Source: Gracilibacillus halophilus YIM-C55.5
GTDB lineage: Bacteria > Bacillota > Bacilli > Bacillales > Amphibacillaceae
Length of the DNA stretch: 39,544 nt
Assembly: GCF_000359605.1 (NCBI RefSeq)
Contig: NZ_APML01000014.1
Span: forward strand, 1 to 39,544
Direction: 5' to 3'
Shown: one piece after another, positions 1 through 11,608 of the stretch
Layout of the letters: every line of letters starts with the position of its first letter
Position numbering within the stretch: the stretch's first letter is position 1
Program-made: the position numbers and the translations under genes
The notes under the pieces: model-generated
Database searches by the model: none
The model's input: only the letters and a program-made list of their open reading frames with translations
What the model was told of the DNA's origin: nothing

Positions 1-375
1 GTAGGTGGAGGAACTGTATTTGGTCCTACACCGAGAAATTATAGCTACAAATTACCGAAAAAAGTGCGTAGATTGGCAGTGAGGTCTGCATTATCTTCTA
101 AAGTACAAGAAGATAACCTATACGTTCTTGACGGAATTACGATCGATGCACCAAAGACGAAAGAAGTAGTTTCAATACTTTCTTCATTGAATGTCGATGA
201 AAAAGCATTAATCGTAACAGCAGAAAACGACGAAACATTATCACTTTCTGCAAATAATCTACCGAATGTAAAAGTATTAACTGTAAGTGGAGTGAACGTA
301 TTAGACTTGCTTACACATGACAAGCTGATCTTGACGAAAGAAGCAGCGGAAAAAGCAGGGGAGGTGCTTGCATAA
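1..375 (+). CDS. rplD: 50S ribosomal protein L4 (5'-truncated by window edge)
   Basis: Large-subunit protein uL4, which binds 23S rRNA and lines the exit tunnel. Frame 1 is open from base 1, and the part before the first internal ATG still reads as L4 ([20 protein letters not shown]), so only the C-terminal ~124 residues are in the window. The conserved GPTPRNY segment and the C-terminal domain are visible. The stop TAA overlaps the rplW start by one base (ATAATG), as expected in the S10 operon. Identification is certain; the start lies upstream of the window. Confidence 0.97.
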   Translation, partial: VGGGTVFGPTPRNYSYKLPKKVRRLAVRSALSSKVQEDNLYVLDGITIDAPKTKEVVSILSSLNVDEKALIVTAENDETLSLSANNLPNVKVLTVSGVNVLDLLTHDKLILTKEAAEKAGEVLA

Positions 376-665
376 TGAAAGATCCTCGTGATATTATTAA
401 GCGCCCTGTCATTACAGAAAATTCTGCTGACTTAATGGCAGATAAGAAATACACGTTTGAGGTAAGTAGAGAAGCTAATAAGACGGAAATTAAACAAGCT
501 ATAGAAACAATCTTTGGCGTGACAGTCACAAACGTCAACACGCTTAACAAAAAAGGCAAATTTAAGCGTATGGGTCGTTATGGGGGCTATCGTCCAGATA
601 AGAAAAAGGCGATTGTCGAACTTTCTGAAGACAGTGAAGAACTAGATTTCTTTGAAACGTTATAA
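375..665 (+). CDS. rplW: 50S ribosomal protein L23
   Basis: Large-subunit protein uL23, located at the tunnel exit and the docking site for trigger factor and SRP. It has 96 residues, starts with the typical [15 protein letters not shown] segment and contains the YTFEV...[11 protein letters not shown] core. A GGGGAGG ribosome-binding site lies inside the end of rplD, and the start overlaps the rplD stop, implying translational coupling. Second gene in the window of the S10 operon order L4-L23-L2-S19-L22-S3. Confidence 0.98.
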   Translation: MKDPRDIIKRPVITENSADLMADKKYTFEVSREANKTEIKQAIETIFGVTVTNVNTLNKKGKFKRMGRYGGYRPDKKKAIVELSEDSEELDFFETL

Positions 666-690
666 TATGTAACAGAAGGAGGGAAAAGAG

Positions 691-1521
691 ATGGCGATTA
701 AAAAGTACAAACCAACTTCCAATGGTCGTCGTGGAATGAGCGCATCTGATTTTACAGAGATCACGACGGATCAACCTGAGAAGTCATTGCTAGCACCTAT
801 TAGTAAAAGAGGTGGTCGCAATAACCAAGGAAGGTTAACGGTTCGTCATCAAGGCGGTGGACATAAGCGTAAGTACCGTATCATCGACTTTAAGCGTGAT
901 AAAGATGGAATACCAGGTACCGTTGCTACTATCGAATATGATCCGAACCGCTCAGCTAATATTGCGTTAGTACATTACGCAGACGGAGAGAAGCGTTATA
1001 TTCTAGCGCCAAAAGGCTTGAAAGTAGGAGATAAGATTCAATCGGGATCTGAGGCAGATATTACACTAGGTAATGCATTGCCACTACAAGATATTCCGGT
1101 AGGTACAGTCGTTCATAATATTGAATTAAAACCGGGTAGAGGAGCGCAACTTGTTCGCTCTGCAGGTGCACAATCACAAATTTTAGGCCGTGAAGGTAAA
1201 TACGTTTTAGTGCGTTTATCTTCTGGTGAAGTACGCTTGATTTTAGGTACTTGCCGTGCAACGATTGGCCAGGTTGGTAATATCGAACATGAACTGATTA
1301 ACGTTGGTAAAGCTGGACGTTCTCGTTGGCAAGGCAAGCGCCCAACAGTACGTGGTTCTGTTATGAACCCTAGCGATCACCCACACGGTGGCGGTGAAGG
1401 ACGTGCGCCAATTGGTATGCCATCACCAGTATCACCATGGGGTCAGCCGACAATTGGTTACAAGACGCGTAAACGTAATAAACCATCAGATAAATTCATC
1501 GTACGTAAACGCAAAAAATAA
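691..1521 (+). CDS. rplB: 50S ribosomal protein L2
   Basis: Large-subunit protein uL2, needed for subunit association and peptidyl-transferase centre assembly. It has 276 residues, the normal length. The conserved C-terminal segment containing [14 protein letters not shown] (about residues 226-239) carries the essential histidine region. The start ATG is preceded by AGAAGGAGGG. It sits between rplW and rpsS as in other Bacillaceae. Confidence 0.98.
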   Translation: MAIKKYKPTSNGRRGMSASDFTEITTDQPEKSLLAPISKRGGRNNQGRLTVRHQGGGHKRKYRIIDFKRDKDGIPGTVATIEYDPNRSANIALVHYADGEKRYILAPKGLKVGDKIQSGSEADITLGNALPLQDIPVGTVVHNIELKPGRGAQLVRSAGAQSQILGREGKYVLVRLSSGEVRLILGTCRATIGQVGNIEHELINVGKAGRSRWQGKRPTVRGSVMNPSDHPHGGGEGRAPIGMPSPVSPWGQPTIGYKTRKRNKPSDKFIVRKRKK

Positions 1522-1578
1522 CGGGATTGAACGACGGGGGATATTACCCGTCTGTCAATCGCGAAGGGAGGCTTATTC

Positions 1579-1857
1579 ATGGGTCGTAGCTTAAAAAAAG
1601 GACCTTTCGCAGATGACCATCTTTTGAAAAAGATCGAAAAGTTAAATGAAGATAATAAAAAACAAGTTGTGAAAACATGGTCTCGTCGTTCTACCATCTT
1701 TCCACACTTCGTTGGTCATACGATCGCGGTATATGATGGTCGCAAACATGTTCCAGTATACGTAACTGAAGATATGGTTGGACACAAATTAGGCGAATTT
1801 GCTCCAACACGTACATTCAAAGGCCATGCTGGAGACGACAAGAAAACAAAACGCTAA
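1579..1857 (+). CDS. rpsS: 30S ribosomal protein S19
   Basis: Small-subunit head protein uS19, which contacts S13 and the A-site region. It has 92 residues and opens with [10 protein letters not shown], the diagnostic start of this family. It also contains the [20 protein letters not shown] core. The ribosome-binding site GAAGGGAGG lies 7-8 bases upstream of ATG. It is followed 19 bases later by rplV. Confidence 0.98.
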   Translation: MGRSLKKGPFADDHLLKKIEKLNEDNKKQVVKTWSRRSTIFPHFVGHTIAVYDGRKHVPVYVTEDMVGHKLGEFAPTRTFKGHAGDDKKTKR

Positions 1858-1876
1858 TTGAGAGGAGGTACTCCTG

Positions 1877-2218
1877 ATGCAAGCAAAAGCAGTTGCAAAA
1901 TCTGTTCGCATTGCTCCTCGTAAAGCCCGTTTAGTAGTTGATCTAATCCGTGGCAAAGAAGTAGGAGAAGCAATTGCGATTTTGAAACACACCCAACGCA
2001 GTGCATCACCAGTTGTGGAAAAGTTATTAAATTCTGCGGTCGCAAACGCAGAACATAATTATGAAATGAATCCAGACAATTTAGAAATAGCTCAAATATA
2101 TGTAGATGAGGGTGTTACTCTCAAGAGATTCCGCCCACGTGCACAAGGTCGTGCAACACAAATTAACAAAAGAACTAGCCACATTACAGTGGTTGTATCT
2201 GAGAAAAAGGAGGGATAA
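1877..2218 (+). CDS. rplV: 50S ribosomal protein L22
   Basis: Large-subunit protein uL22, whose beta-hairpin lines the exit tunnel near L4. It has 113 residues. The core [19 protein letters not shown] and the hairpin segment [20 protein letters not shown] are visible. An AGAGGAGGT ribosome-binding site precedes the ATG. The stop is three bases from the rpsC GTG start. Confidence 0.98.
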   Translation: MQAKAVAKSVRIAPRKARLVVDLIRGKEVGEAIAILKHTQRSASPVVEKLLNSAVANAEHNYEMNPDNLEIAQIYVDEGVTLKRFRPRAQGRATQINKRTSHITVVVSEKKEG

Positions 2219-2221
2219 TCT

Positions 2222-2863
2222 GTGGGACAAAAAGTGAATCCAACGGGTCTGCGTGTCGGTGTGATTCGTGATTGGGAATCGAAATGGTATGCAGGTAAAG
2301 ACTATGCAGATTTGTTACATGAAGATATTAAAATCCGTGAATATATTGAAGGACGCCTGACAGATGGCGCGGTATCTCAAATTGACATAGAGAGAGCGGC
2401 AAATCGTGTGAACATTTCTATTTCAACAGCAAAACCAGGAATGGTCATTGGTAAAGGTGGTTCAGAAGTAGAAGTACTAAGAAAAGCGCTGAACCAACTA
2501 ACAGGTAAGAGAGTTCACATTAATATTGTTGAAGTGAAGCAACCAGACTTAGATGCATCACTTGTAGCAGAAAACATTGCTCGTCAATTAGAAAACCGTG
2601 TATCATTCCGTCGTGCGCAAAAGCAGTCGATTCAGAGAGCGATGCGTGCAGGCGCAAAAGGTATTCGTACACAAGTTTCTGGCCGTCTAGGCGGAGCAGA
2701 TATGGCAAGAGTTGAAAGCTATAGCGAAGGAACAGTTCCACTTCATACTTTACGTGCAGATATTGATTATGATACTGCAGAAGCAGATACTACGTACGGT
2801 AAGCTAGGCGTAAAAGTATGGATCTATCGTGGAGAAGTCCTTCCAACTAAATCGGATCAATAA
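2222..2863 (+). CDS. rpsC: 30S ribosomal protein S3
   Basis: Small-subunit protein uS3 at the mRNA entry site, with an N-terminal KH domain. It has 213 residues from a GTG start ([20 protein letters not shown]). The KH motif [12 protein letters not shown] lies near residue 75. The ribosome-binding site AAAAAGGAGG overlaps the end of rplV. Normal length for Bacillaceae. Confidence 0.98.
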   Translation: MGQKVNPTGLRVGVIRDWESKWYAGKDYADLLHEDIKIREYIEGRLTDGAVSQIDIERAANRVNISISTAKPGMVIGKGGSEVEVLRKALNQLTGKRVHINIVEVKQPDLDASLVAENIARQLENRVSFRRAQKQSIQRAMRAGAKGIRTQVSGRLGGADMARVESYSEGTVPLHTLRADIDYDTAEADTTYGKLGVKVWIYRGEVLPTKSDQ

Positions 2864-2880
2864 GGAAGGAGGCAAGCATT

Positions 2881-3304
2881 ATGTTAATGCCGAAACGTGT
2901 AAAACATCGTAAGCAACATCGTGGACGTATGAGAGGTAAAGCAAAAGGCGGCACTTCCGTTACTTTTGGTGAATATGGTTTGCAAGCAGTGGAAGCGTCT
3001 TGGATTACAAGTCGTCAAATCGAAGCAGCTCGTATAGCGATGACTCGTTATATGAAGCGTGGTGGTAAGGTATGGATTAAAATTTTCCCAGATAAACCTT
3101 ACACAGCAAAACCATTAGAAGTTCGTATGGGTTCTGGTAAAGGTGCGCCTGAAGGATGGGTAGCCGTAGTAAAACCAGGAAAGATTATGTTTGAGGTAGC
3201 AGGTGTATCAGAAGAAGTAGCACGTGAAGCACTTCGTCTTGCATCCCACAAACTACCGATCAAAACAAAGTTTGTAAAACGTGAAGAAATTGGTGGTGAT
3301 ATCA

Positions 3305-3315
<11 letters not shown>
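2881..3315 (+). CDS. rplP: 50S ribosomal protein L16
   Basis: Large-subunit protein uL16, positioned near the A-site tRNA elbow. It has 144 residues starting [19 protein letters not shown]. The first of two ATGs is used because B. subtilis L16 also begins MLMPKR and has the same length. The [12 protein letters not shown] segment is typical. The 3' end overlaps rpmC by 11 bases. Confidence 0.97.
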
Positions 3316-3789
<474 letters not shown>

Positions 3790-3832
3790 TTAGAAACAGC
3801 TCGGATGAATTCCGAAGGGAGGGTGCACGAAG

Positions 3833-4201
3833 ATGATCCAACAAGAATCTAGTTTGAAAGTTGCCGATAACTCTGGTGCTCGTGAAGTTCAAACCATCAA
3901 GGTACTAGGTGGTTCAGGACGTAAGACAGCTAACATTGGTGACGTTGTTGTTTGCTCGGTAAAACAAGCAACACCAGGTGGCGTTGTTAAAAAAGGTGAA
4001 ATTGTCAGAGCTGTCATTGTTCGTTCAAGAAGTGGCGTAAGACGTAAAGATGGTTCTTACATTCGCTTTGATGAGAACGCAGCTGTCATTGTTCGTGATG
4101 ACCAAAGTCCAAGAGGTACTCGTATTTTTGGTCCAGTAGCGCGTGAATTGCGTGATGCGAAATTTATGAAAATCGTATCTCTAGCTCCAGAAGTATTATA
4201 A
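3833..4201 (+). CDS. rplN: 50S ribosomal protein L14
   Basis: Large-subunit protein uL14 at the intersubunit bridge and binding site of RsfS. It has 122 residues starting [19 protein letters not shown], which is diagnostic. It ends with the conserved [17 protein letters not shown]. The ribosome-binding site GGGAGGGTG precedes ATG. Confidence 0.98.
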   Translation: MIQQESSLKVADNSGAREVQTIKVLGGSGRKTANIGDVVVCSVKQATPGGVVKKGEIVRAVIVRSRSGVRRKDGSYIRFDENAAVIVRDDQSPRGTRIFGPVARELRDAKFMKIVSLAPEVL

Positions 4202-4239
4202 AGCACGAACGGAATAACCGTGTAAGGAGGTGCGCATAT

Positions 4240-4551
4240 ATGCATGTAAAAAAAGGAGATAAAGTGCAAGTGATTTCTGGGAAAGATAAAGGCAAACAGG
4301 GAACGATTATTGCCGCTTATCCGAAGAAAGAGCGTGTACTTGTTGAAGATGTAAATGTCGTGAAGAAACACGCCAAACCATCTCAAGAAAATCCTCAAGG
4401 CGGGATTATTAATCAAGAAGCATCGATCCATGTTTCAAACGTACTACCAGTTGATCCGAAGTCTGGTGAACCAACACGTGTTGGACACGAAGTACGTGAT
4501 GGCAAAAAAATTCGTATCGCTAAAAAATCAGGTGAAGCTTTAGATAAATAG
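4240..4551 (+). CDS. rplX: 50S ribosomal protein L24
   Basis: Large-subunit assembly-initiator protein uL24 with a KOW motif near the N terminus ([20 protein letters not shown]). It has 103 residues, the usual length. GTAAGGAGG lies upstream of the ATG. It sits between L14 and L5, the standard spc-operon order. Confidence 0.98.
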   Translation: MHVKKGDKVQVISGKDKGKQGTIIAAYPKKERVLVEDVNVVKKHAKPSQENPQGGIINQEASIHVSNVLPVDPKSGEPTRVGHEVRDGKKIRIAKKSGEALDK

Positions 4552-4578
4552 ACTTAAGCGCGAAAGGAGGTCTACTTG

Positions 4579-5118
4579 ATGAACGCATTAAAAGAAAAAT
4601 ACACGAATGATATTGTCTCTGGTTTAATGGAGAAATTTAATTATGATTCTGTTATGGAAGTACCAAAAATCGAAAAAATCGTTATTAATATGGGTGTAGG
4701 AGATGCTGTGCAAAACGCCAAAGCATTAGATAATGCCATTGAAGAATTAACACAAATCTCCGGTCAAAAGCCAATTGTAACGAAAGCGAAGAAGTCAATT
4801 GCTGGATTCCGTCTACGTGCTGGAATGCCGATTGGTGCAAAAGTTACTTTGCGCGGTAAACGTATGTATGACTTTCTTCAGAAATTAATTGATGTTTCAC
4901 TACCACGTGTGCGTGACTTCCGTGGGATTTCTAAGAAAGCATTCGATGGCCGCGGAAATTATACTTTAGGAATTAAAGAGCAATTGATTTTCCCAGAAAT
5001 TAATTATGATCAAGTGAACAAAGTGAGAGGAATGGATGTTGTCATCGTAACAAGTGCAGATAGTGATGAAGAAGCATCAGAACTCTTACATCAACTTGGC
5101 ATGCCTTTCCAAAAATAA
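4579..5118 (+). CDS. rplE: 50S ribosomal protein L5
   Basis: Large-subunit 5S-rRNA-binding protein uL5. The ATG at 4579 is chosen over the TTG codon immediately before it (4576) because AAAGGAGG ends 8 bases upstream and the product [16 protein letters not shown] has the family length of 179. The core segments [15 protein letters not shown] and [17 protein letters not shown] are visible. Confidence 0.96.
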   Translation: MNALKEKYTNDIVSGLMEKFNYDSVMEVPKIEKIVINMGVGDAVQNAKALDNAIEELTQISGQKPIVTKAKKSIAGFRLRAGMPIGAKVTLRGKRMYDFLQKLIDVSLPRVRDFRGISKKAFDGRGNYTLGIKEQLIFPEINYDQVNKVRGMDVVIVTSADSDEEASELLHQLGMPFQK

Positions 5119-5121
5119 TAA

Positions 5122-5319
<198 letters not shown>

Positions 5320-5348
5320 AACCCGAATAGGGAAGGAGGTAATGAGAA

Positions 5349-5747
5349 ATGGTCATGACTGATCCAATCGCAGATATGCTAACTCGCATCCGTAATGCGA
5401 ATATGGTACGACACGAGAAATTAGAATTTCCGGCGTCTAACTTAAAGAAAGAAGTTGCTGATATATTGAAACGTGAAGGATATATCCGTGACTATGAATT
5501 TATTGAAGACAACAAGCAAGGTATTCTTCGTTTATTCTTAAAATACGGTTCAAACGATGAACGCGTAATTACTGGACTGAAAAAAATCAGTAAACCAGGA
5601 CTTCGTGTGTATGCTAAAGCTGATGAGATACCAAAAGTTCTTAACGGTCTAGGCATCGCCGTTGTATCAACTTCAAAAGGTGTACTATCTGACAAAGAAG
5701 CACGCTCACAAGCAATTGGTGGCGAAGTGCTAGCGTATATTTGGTAA
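5349..5747 (+). CDS. rpsH: 30S ribosomal protein S8
   Basis: Small-subunit primary 16S-binding protein uS8, a translational repressor of the spc operon in E. coli. It has 132 residues and opens with [19 protein letters not shown]. The first ATG is used because B. subtilis S8 has the same start and length. The C-terminal [13 protein letters not shown]...GGEVLAYIW segment is diagnostic. Confidence 0.97.
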   Translation: MVMTDPIADMLTRIRNANMVRHEKLEFPASNLKKEVADILKREGYIRDYEFIEDNKQGILRLFLKYGSNDERVITGLKKISKPGLRVYAKADEIPKVLNGLGIAVVSTSKGVLSDKEARSQAIGGEVLAYIW

Positions 5748-5778
5748 GAATATTTTTGATGATGAGGAGGTGGAAGAT

Positions 5779-6315
5779 TTGTCACGTATAGGTTTTAAAA
5801 CGTTAGAAATTCCTGAGGGTGTGGAAGTAAAGGTTAATGGTAATGAAGTTACTGTTAAAGGACCTAAAGGTGAATTAACCCGTACATTCCATCAAGATAT
5901 GAAGGTCGTAGTGGATGATAACACACTAACGGTAGAGCGTCCGAGCGAAACGAAATTGCACAAATCCTTACACGGTACTACTCGTAGCCTTATTGGTAAC
6001 ATGGTAGAAGGTGTGCATAAAGGATTTGAGAAAGCCTTAGAAATCCAAGGTGTAGGTTACCGTGCACAAAAACAAGGCGAGAAATTGGTTGTTAACGCAG
6101 GTTACTCTCACCCCGTAGAAATGGAACCAGTCGAAGGTGTAGATATTGAAGTTCCATCCAATACACGTATTGTTGTAAAAGGAATCGACAAAGAGTTAGT
6201 TGGAGCAGTTGCTGCAAATATTCGCTCGATTCGTATTCCTGAGCCATATAAAGGTAAAGGACTTCGCTATGAAGGTGAACATGTACGTCGTAAAGAAGGT
6301 AAAACTGCTAAGTAA
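5779..6315 (+). CDS. rplF: 50S ribosomal protein L6 (TTG start)
   Basis: Large-subunit protein uL6 near the factor-binding site. A GTG at 5770 would give an N-terminal extension, but it lies inside the ribosome-binding site GAGGAGG (5764-5770). The TTG at 5779 is 8 bases downstream of that site and yields [17 protein letters not shown], matching the family start (MSRVG in B. subtilis) and a 178-residue length. The C-terminal [21 protein letters not shown] is typical. TTG is therefore the likely initiation codon. Confidence 0.94.
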   Translation: MSRIGFKTLEIPEGVEVKVNGNEVTVKGPKGELTRTFHQDMKVVVDDNTLTVERPSETKLHKSLHGTTRSLIGNMVEGVHKGFEKALEIQGVGYRAQKQGEKLVVNAGYSHPVEMEPVEGVDIEVPSNTRIVVKGIDKELVGAVAANIRSIRIPEPYKGKGLRYEGEHVRRKEGKTAK

Positions 6316-6349
6316 GGTTAGTTAGCAAGCAGAAAGGAGTGTGGCCTAG

Positions 6350-6712
6350 ATGATCACAAAGCCGGATAAGAATGATGTGCGTAAAAAAAGACATGAGCGC
6401 ATTCGTAAAAGTTTATACGGAACAACTGAGCGCCCACGTTTAAACGTATTCCGTTCCAATAAACACATTTATGCACAACTAATTGACGATGAGAAAGGCG
6501 AAACCATTACAAGTGCTTCAACTTTAGATAACGAATTAAACGTAGAAGCAACTGGTAATGTAGAAGCTGCACAAAAAGTTGGCGAATTAGTTGCAAAACG
6601 CGCGCAAGATAAAGGGTATAAGAGTGTTGTATTTGACCGAGGCGGCTACTTGTATCATGGTCGTGTCAAATCCCTAGCAGATGCTGCCCGCGAATCAGGA
6701 CTTGAATTTTAA
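6350..6712 (+). CDS. rplR: 50S ribosomal protein L18
   Basis: 5S-rRNA-binding protein uL18 of the central protuberance. It has 120 residues. The [20 protein letters not shown] core and the C-terminal [20 protein letters not shown] are diagnostic. AAAGGAGTG precedes ATG. Confidence 0.98.
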   Translation: MITKPDKNDVRKKRHERIRKSLYGTTERPRLNVFRSNKHIYAQLIDDEKGETITSASTLDNELNVEATGNVEAAQKVGELVAKRAQDKGYKSVVFDRGGYLYHGRVKSLADAARESGLEF

Positions 6713-6733
6713 TTAGAAAAGGAGGGACATTTC

Positions 6734-7234
6734 GTGCGTACAAACATTGATCCAAATAAATTAGATCTAGAAGAACGCGTAGTTACGATTAATCGTGTAG
6801 CTAAAGTAGTGAAAGGTGGACGTCGTTTCCGCTTTGCTGCACTAGTCGTTGTCGGAGATAAAAACGGACACGTTGGGTTTGGTACAGGTAAAGCTCAAGA
6901 AGTACCGGACGCGATCAAAAAAGCAATTGATGATGCGAAGAAGAACTTAATTGAAGTACCAATGGTAGGTACAACAATTCCACATCAAATCACTGGTCAT
7001 TTCGGAGCTGGAAACATTTTATTAAAACCAGCTGCTGAAGGTGCAGGGGTTATCGCTGGTGGTCCTGTACGTGCGGTGCTAGAACTTTCTGGAATTGGAG
7101 ATATCCTTTCTAAATCATTAGGTTCTAATACACCGATTAACATGGTTCGTGCAACCATTAACGGACTTGACGAGTTGAAGCGAGCAGAAGATGTCGCTAA
7201 ACTACGTGGCAAGTCGGTAGAAGAACTAGGATAA
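6734..7234 (+). CDS. rpsE: 30S ribosomal protein S5
   Basis: Small-subunit protein uS5, involved in decoding fidelity and mRNA unwinding at the entry channel. It has 166 residues from a GTG start 9 bases after AAAGGAGGG. It shows the double-stranded-RNA-binding-like N domain ([19 protein letters not shown]) and the glycine-rich [16 protein letters not shown] segment. Confidence 0.98.
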   Translation: MRTNIDPNKLDLEERVVTINRVAKVVKGGRRFRFAALVVVGDKNGHVGFGTGKAQEVPDAIKKAIDDAKKNLIEVPMVGTTIPHQITGHFGAGNILLKPAAEGAGVIAGGPVRAVLELSGIGDILSKSLGSNTPINMVRATINGLDELKRAEDVAKLRGKSVEELG

Positions 7235-7247
7235 GGAGGGAAAGTCA

Positions 7248-7430
7248 ATGTCTAAACAATTAGAAATTACCCTCAAACGCAGTGTTATTGGAAGACCTGA
7301 GGAACAAAGATCAACAGTACAAACTCTAGGTCTGAAAAAAGTTCATCAATCAGTAGTCCGTGAAGATACTCCTGTCGTGCGAGGCATGATTAATAAAGTA
7401 TCCCATTTAGTCAACGTGGAAGAAGTTTAA
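7248..7430 (+). CDS. rpmD: 50S ribosomal protein L30
   Basis: Large-subunit protein uL30, short bacterial form of 60 residues. The family motif [20 protein letters not shown] is clear. GATAAGGAGGG lies upstream of ATG. Located between rpsE and rplO, as in all spc operons. Confidence 0.98.
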   Translation: MSKQLEITLKRSVIGRPEEQRSTVQTLGLKKVHQSVVREDTPVVRGMINKVSHLVNVEEV

Positions 7431-7460
7431 GAAAAAAAGTTTAAAAGAGGAGGTGTTCGC

Positions 7461-7898
7461 GTGAAACTTCATGAATTAAAACCATCACAAGCTCGCAAGA
7501 AACGTAATCGAGTTGGCCGTGGTATGTCAACGGGAAATGGTAAAACATCAGGTCGTGGACATAAAGGTCAAAAAGCACGTACTGGCGGTGGTGTTCGTCC
7601 TGGATTTGAAGGTGGACAAATGCCTTTATTCCAACGTGTACCTAAACGCGGGTTTTCAAATATTAACCGTAAAGAGTTCACGATTGTGAATGTAGATAAG
7701 TTAAATACGTTTGAAGAAGGTACTGAAGTGACACCTGAGCTTTTACTAGAACAAGGTACCATTAGTAAGTTGAAGTCCGGCGTAAAAGTACTCGGTAATG
7801 GAAAATTAGATAAAAAACTAACAGTAAAAGCTCATAAGTTTTCTGCTTCCGCTAAAGAAGCGATCGAAGCAGCGGGCGGTCAAACTGAGGTGATTTAA
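7461..7898 (+). CDS. rplO: 50S ribosomal protein L15
   Basis: Large-subunit protein uL15, late assembly. It has 145 residues from a GTG start ([20 protein letters not shown]). The N-terminal glycine/arginine-rich tail contains [13 protein letters not shown], which penetrates rRNA. Its TAA overlaps the secY ATG by one base (TAATG), coupling the two genes. Confidence 0.98.
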   Translation: MKLHELKPSQARKKRNRVGRGMSTGNGKTSGRGHKGQKARTGGGVRPGFEGGQMPLFQRVPKRGFSNINRKEFTIVNVDKLNTFEEGTEVTPELLLEQGTISKLKSGVKVLGNGKLDKKLTVKAHKFSASAKEAIEAAGGQTEVI

Positions 7899-9193
7899 TG
7901 TTTCGTACAATCTCCAATTTTGTGCGTGTGGCAGATATCCGGCAAAAGATTTTGTTTACACTGTTAATGCTTGTCGTCTTTCGTATCGGAACATTTATCC
8001 CTGTACCGTTTACCGATCGTAGTGCGATTGACTTTATGAATGAGCAAAATGTGTTTGGCTTAATGAACACATTTGGCGGTGGAGCCTTACAGAACTTTTC
8101 GATTTTTGCCATGGGGATTATGCCATACATTACAGCATCCATTATCATGCAACTGTTACAGATGGATGTCGTTCAAAAATTTTCGGAATGGAAAAAGCAA
8201 GGTGAAATGGGCCGTAAAAAGCTTGCGCAATTTACGCGCTATTTTACCATTGTCCTTGCGTTCATCCAGGCATGTGCGATGTCTGTCGGCTTTAATGCCA
8301 TGTCTGAAGGAATGTTAATCCAAAACCCTGGAGTCGGTAAATTTCTCGTAATTGCCATTGTTTTAACAAGTGGTACTGCATTTCTTATGTGGTTAGGGGA
8401 GCAAATTACCGCACATGGTGTAGGTAACGGAATCTCTATCTTAATTTTTGCTGGTATTGTTGCGGCAATTCCGAATGGTGTAAACCAAATTTATGCACAA
8501 TATTTTGGTGGAGATGTTGGAGATGAGTTGTTCCTAAATATTGTCATTGTTGCATTAATTGTATTGATGGTCATTGCCGTGACAGTTGGTGTCATCTTTA
8601 TTCAACAGGCGTTACGTAAAATCCCAGTTCAATATGCCAAACGTTTAGTGAATCGTTCTCCAGTAGGTGGTCAATCGACGCATTTACCGTTAAAAGTGAA
8701 TGCAGCAGGGGTTATTCCAGTCATCTTTGCTATTTCATTTATTATTGCACCAAGAACGATCGCAAGTTTCTTTGAGAATAATGAAATTGCTTCGACTATC
8801 GAGAATATCTTTGATTATACCCAACCTATTGGAATGGTGATCTATGTCATTCTCATCCTTGCGTTCACTTATTTCTACACATTTGTTCAAGTTAACCCTG
8901 AACAAATGGCAGATAACTTGAAAAAGCAAGGTGGTTATGTTCCTGGTATTCGACCAGGTAAGAACACAGAAACGTATTTAACTCGTGTCATGTATCGACT
9001 AACCTTTGTTGGCTCGCTCTTTTTGGCTGCGATATCGGTACTACCTTTAGTATTAAGTAGTGTAGCTGGATTGCCACAAGCGGTCCAAATTGGTGGCACT
9101 GGGTTATTAATTGTTGTCGGTGTAGCATTACAGACAATGAAGCAACTTGAAGGACAATTAGTGAAACGAAACTACCAAGGCTTCATTAAATAA
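7898..9193 (+). CDS. secY: Preprotein translocase subunit SecY
   Basis: Channel-forming subunit of the SecYEG translocon in the cytoplasmic membrane. It has 431 residues with ten predicted membrane helices. The plug/TM2 segment GALQNFSIFAMGIMPYITAS and the cytosolic loop QYAKRLVNRSPVGGQSTHLP are characteristic. Its start overlaps the rplO stop. Downstream adk is separated by 42 bases. Confidence 0.98.
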   Translation: MFRTISNFVRVADIRQKILFTLLMLVVFRIGTFIPVPFTDRSAIDFMNEQNVFGLMNTFGGGALQNFSIFAMGIMPYITASIIMQLLQMDVVQKFSEWKKQGEMGRKKLAQFTRYFTIVLAFIQACAMSVGFNAMSEGMLIQNPGVGKFLVIAIVLTSGTAFLMWLGEQITAHGVGNGISILIFAGIVAAIPNGVNQIYAQYFGGDVGDELFLNIVIVALIVLMVIAVTVGVIFIQQALRKIPVQYAKRLVNRSPVGGQSTHLPLKVNAAGVIPVIFAISFIIAPRTIASFFENNEIASTIENIFDYTQPIGMVIYVILILAFTYFYTFVQVNPEQMADNLKKQGGYVPGIRPGKNTETYLTRVMYRLTFVGSLFLAAISVLPLVLSSVAGLPQAVQIGGTGLLIVVGVALQTMKQLEGQLVKRNYQGFIK

Positions 9194-9886
<693 letters not shown>

Positions 9887-9973
9887 GTATTTTGAAAGAA
9901 GGAGTACTAACCGTTAGATGATTGTGGGATGCTAGTGATATCGTAAATTACCCTATAATGAAGGTGATGATGG

Positions 9974-10309
9974 TTGAGCGAATCGGAGAGGTATCCGGAA
10001 TTAGGTCAAGTTGTCCAAATCGCACAGGGACGTGAAACAGGTCAATATGCACTTGTAATTGGCATAGTGGACAGTCGTTTTGTACTATTAGCAGACGGAG
10101 ATAAGCGGAAATATGATCGACCGAAGAAGAAAAATGTCCAGCATATTTTCTGCACAAACTATGTGTCACCTGAAGTACAAAGGAGCCTTCTGGAAACAGG
10201 GCGTGTAACCAATGGGAAATTGCGTTACGCTATTAATAAATTTGTCGATGAAATACAGACAGATTTGAAGAAGGGAGATCAACTCGATGGCAAAAGACGA
10301 TGCAATTGA
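9974..10309 (+). CDS. KOW-domain RNA-binding protein (ribosomal L14e/L6e/L27e-like)
   Basis: A 111-residue basic protein from a TTG start 5 bases after AAGGTGAT (9961-9968). The N-terminal part ([21 protein letters not shown], positions ~10-30) is a KOW motif followed by a second strand pair, as in the conserved small RNA-binding protein encoded just before infA in Bacillaceae. The C-terminal third is charged and helical. Its 3' end overlaps infA by 23 bases, so the two are probably translationally coupled. Precise role unknown; a ribosome-associated function is inferred from fold and location. Confidence 0.85.
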   Translation: MSESERYPELGQVVQIAQGRETGQYALVIGIVDSRFVLLADGDKRKYDRPKKKNVQHIFCTNYVSPEVQRSLLETGRVTNGKLRYAINKFVDEIQTDLKKGDQLDGKRRCN

Positions 10310-10505
10310 AGTTGAAGGTACGGTAACGGACACGTTGCCAAATGCGATGTTTAAAGTGGAGTTAGAGAATGGTCATACCGTATTAGCGCATGTCTCTGGT
10401 AAAATTCGTATGCACTTCATCCGTATTTTACCTGGAGATAAAGTAACGGTTGAACTTTCTCCGTATGATTTAACAAGAGGTCGTATTACGTACCGTTATA
10501 AATAA
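10287..10505 (+). CDS. infA: Translation initiation factor IF-1
   Basis: Binds the ribosomal A site during initiation; S1-type OB fold. It has 72 residues starting [20 protein letters not shown], with the conserved [19 protein letters not shown] core. GAAGGGAG upstream lies within the preceding KOW gene. Followed by rpmJ. Confidence 0.98.
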   Translation: MAKDDAIEVEGTVTDTLPNAMFKVELENGHTVLAHVSGKIRMHFIRILPGDKVTVELSPYDLTRGRITYRYK

Positions 10506-10535
10506 TCGAATGCTCCGATACAAAAGGAGGTATAA

Positions 10536-10652
<117 letters not shown>

Positions 10653-10675
10653 TGATTAAGGAGGTGTAATCGTCT

Positions 10676-11041
10676 ATGGCACGTATTGCTGGTGTGGATG
10701 TACCACGTGAGAAGCATATTGAGGTTTCTTTAACCTATATTTATGGCATTGGAAAATCAATGGCTAAAGAAATCGTAGAAAATGCAGGTGTACCCGGAAA
10801 TACCCCTGTACGCGATTTAACAGAAGATGAACTGAGCAAAATTCGTCAACAAGTAGATAGCTTAACGGTTGAAGGGGATCTTCGTCGTGAAAATTCCCTA
10901 AACATTAAACGATTAATTGAAATCGGGTCATATCGTGGAATTCGTCATCGTCGTAGTTTGCCACTTCGCGGACAAAAAACGAAAAACAACTCTCGTACAC
11001 GTAAAGGCCCTAAAAAAACAATGGCTAATAAGAAAAAATAA
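10676..11041 (+). CDS. rpsM: 30S ribosomal protein S13
   Basis: Small-subunit head protein uS13, which contacts P-site tRNA and intersubunit bridges. It has 121 residues. The H2TH-like N domain ([20 protein letters not shown]) and the basic C-terminal tail [18 protein letters not shown] are visible. TAAGGAGGTG precedes ATG. Confidence 0.98.
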   Translation: MARIAGVDVPREKHIEVSLTYIYGIGKSMAKEIVENAGVPGNTPVRDLTEDELSKIRQQVDSLTVEGDLRRENSLNIKRLIEIGSYRGIRHRRSLPLRGQKTKNNSRTRKGPKKTMANKKK

Positions 11042-11064
11042 CAATAAAGGAGGTTTGATCAACG

Positions 11065-11454
11065 ATGGCACGTAAAACAAACACACGTAAGCGCCGAGTA
11101 AAAAAGAATATAGACACGGGTGTTGCACACATTCGTTCTACATTTAACAATACGATTGTTACCATTACTGATGTACAAGGTAATGCCGTAAGTTGGAGCA
11201 GTGCCGGATCGCTAGGATTCAAAGGTTCCCGTAAATCGACGCCTTTCGCAGCACAGATGGCAGCAGAAGCAGCAGCCAAAGCTGCTCAGGACCATGGAGT
11301 AAAGTCGCTAGAAGTTACTGTAAAAGGTCCTGGAGCTGGACGTGAAGCGGCAATTCGTTCCCTTCAAGCAGCAGGTCTAGATGTTACGGCCATTCGTGAT
11401 GTTACACCGGTACCTCACAATGGTTGTCGCCCACCGAAACGTCGTCGCGTATAA
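11065..11454 (+). CDS. rpsK: 30S ribosomal protein S11
   Basis: Small-subunit platform protein uS11 near the Shine-Dalgarno helix. It has 129 residues. The core [20 protein letters not shown] and the C-terminal [17 protein letters not shown] are diagnostic. Followed by a 185-base leader before rpoA. Confidence 0.98.
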   Translation: MARKTNTRKRRVKKNIDTGVAHIRSTFNNTIVTITDVQGNAVSWSSAGSLGFKGSRKSTPFAAQMAAEAAAKAAQDHGVKSLEVTVKGPGAGREAAIRSLQAAGLDVTAIRDVTPVPHNGCRPPKRRRV

Positions 11455-11468
11455 TAGCAGTATATTAT

Positions 11469-11497
11469 TTGTTAATCTGTCTATAATGGTTTATGAT
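11469..11497 (+). promoter_or_regulatory. Candidate sigma-A promoter for rpoA-rplQ
   Basis: TTGTTA (11469-11474), a 17-base spacer, then TATGAT (11492-11497). Similarity to the vegetative consensus is 4/6 and 5/6. It lies in the unusually long 185-base rpsK-rpoA gap, so an internal promoter supplementing read-through is plausible. No experimental evidence. Confidence 0.45.
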
Positions 11498-11585
11498 AGC
11501 TTCATAAGATTGCGAAAATATGGTAATCGATAAAGGCGGATTACTGAGAACGTGCGAAAGCGGGAACTGCCGACCTGGGGAATTT

Positions 11586-11608
11586 CGGTTAGACGAACTG
11601 TCTAACCG
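11586..11608 (+). promoter_or_regulatory. Stem-loop in the rpoA leader
   Basis: CGGTTAGAC (11586-11594) pairs fully with GTCTAACCG (11600-11608) around a 5-base loop; G-U pairs can extend it. There is no U-tract after it, so it is not an intrinsic terminator. It ends about 15 bases before the rpoA ribosome-binding site and may affect stability or translation of the rpoA transcript. Function is inference. Confidence 0.5.

Noticed and set aside
45..323. Minus-strand ORF inside rplD
   Set aside because: Shadow of the L4 coding frame; no ribosome-binding site and no family resemblance.
9922..9959. Promoter before the KOW gene (TTGTGG ... TATAAT)
   Set aside because: The spacer would be 26 bases and no better -35 is present; kept only as a remark under the map finding.
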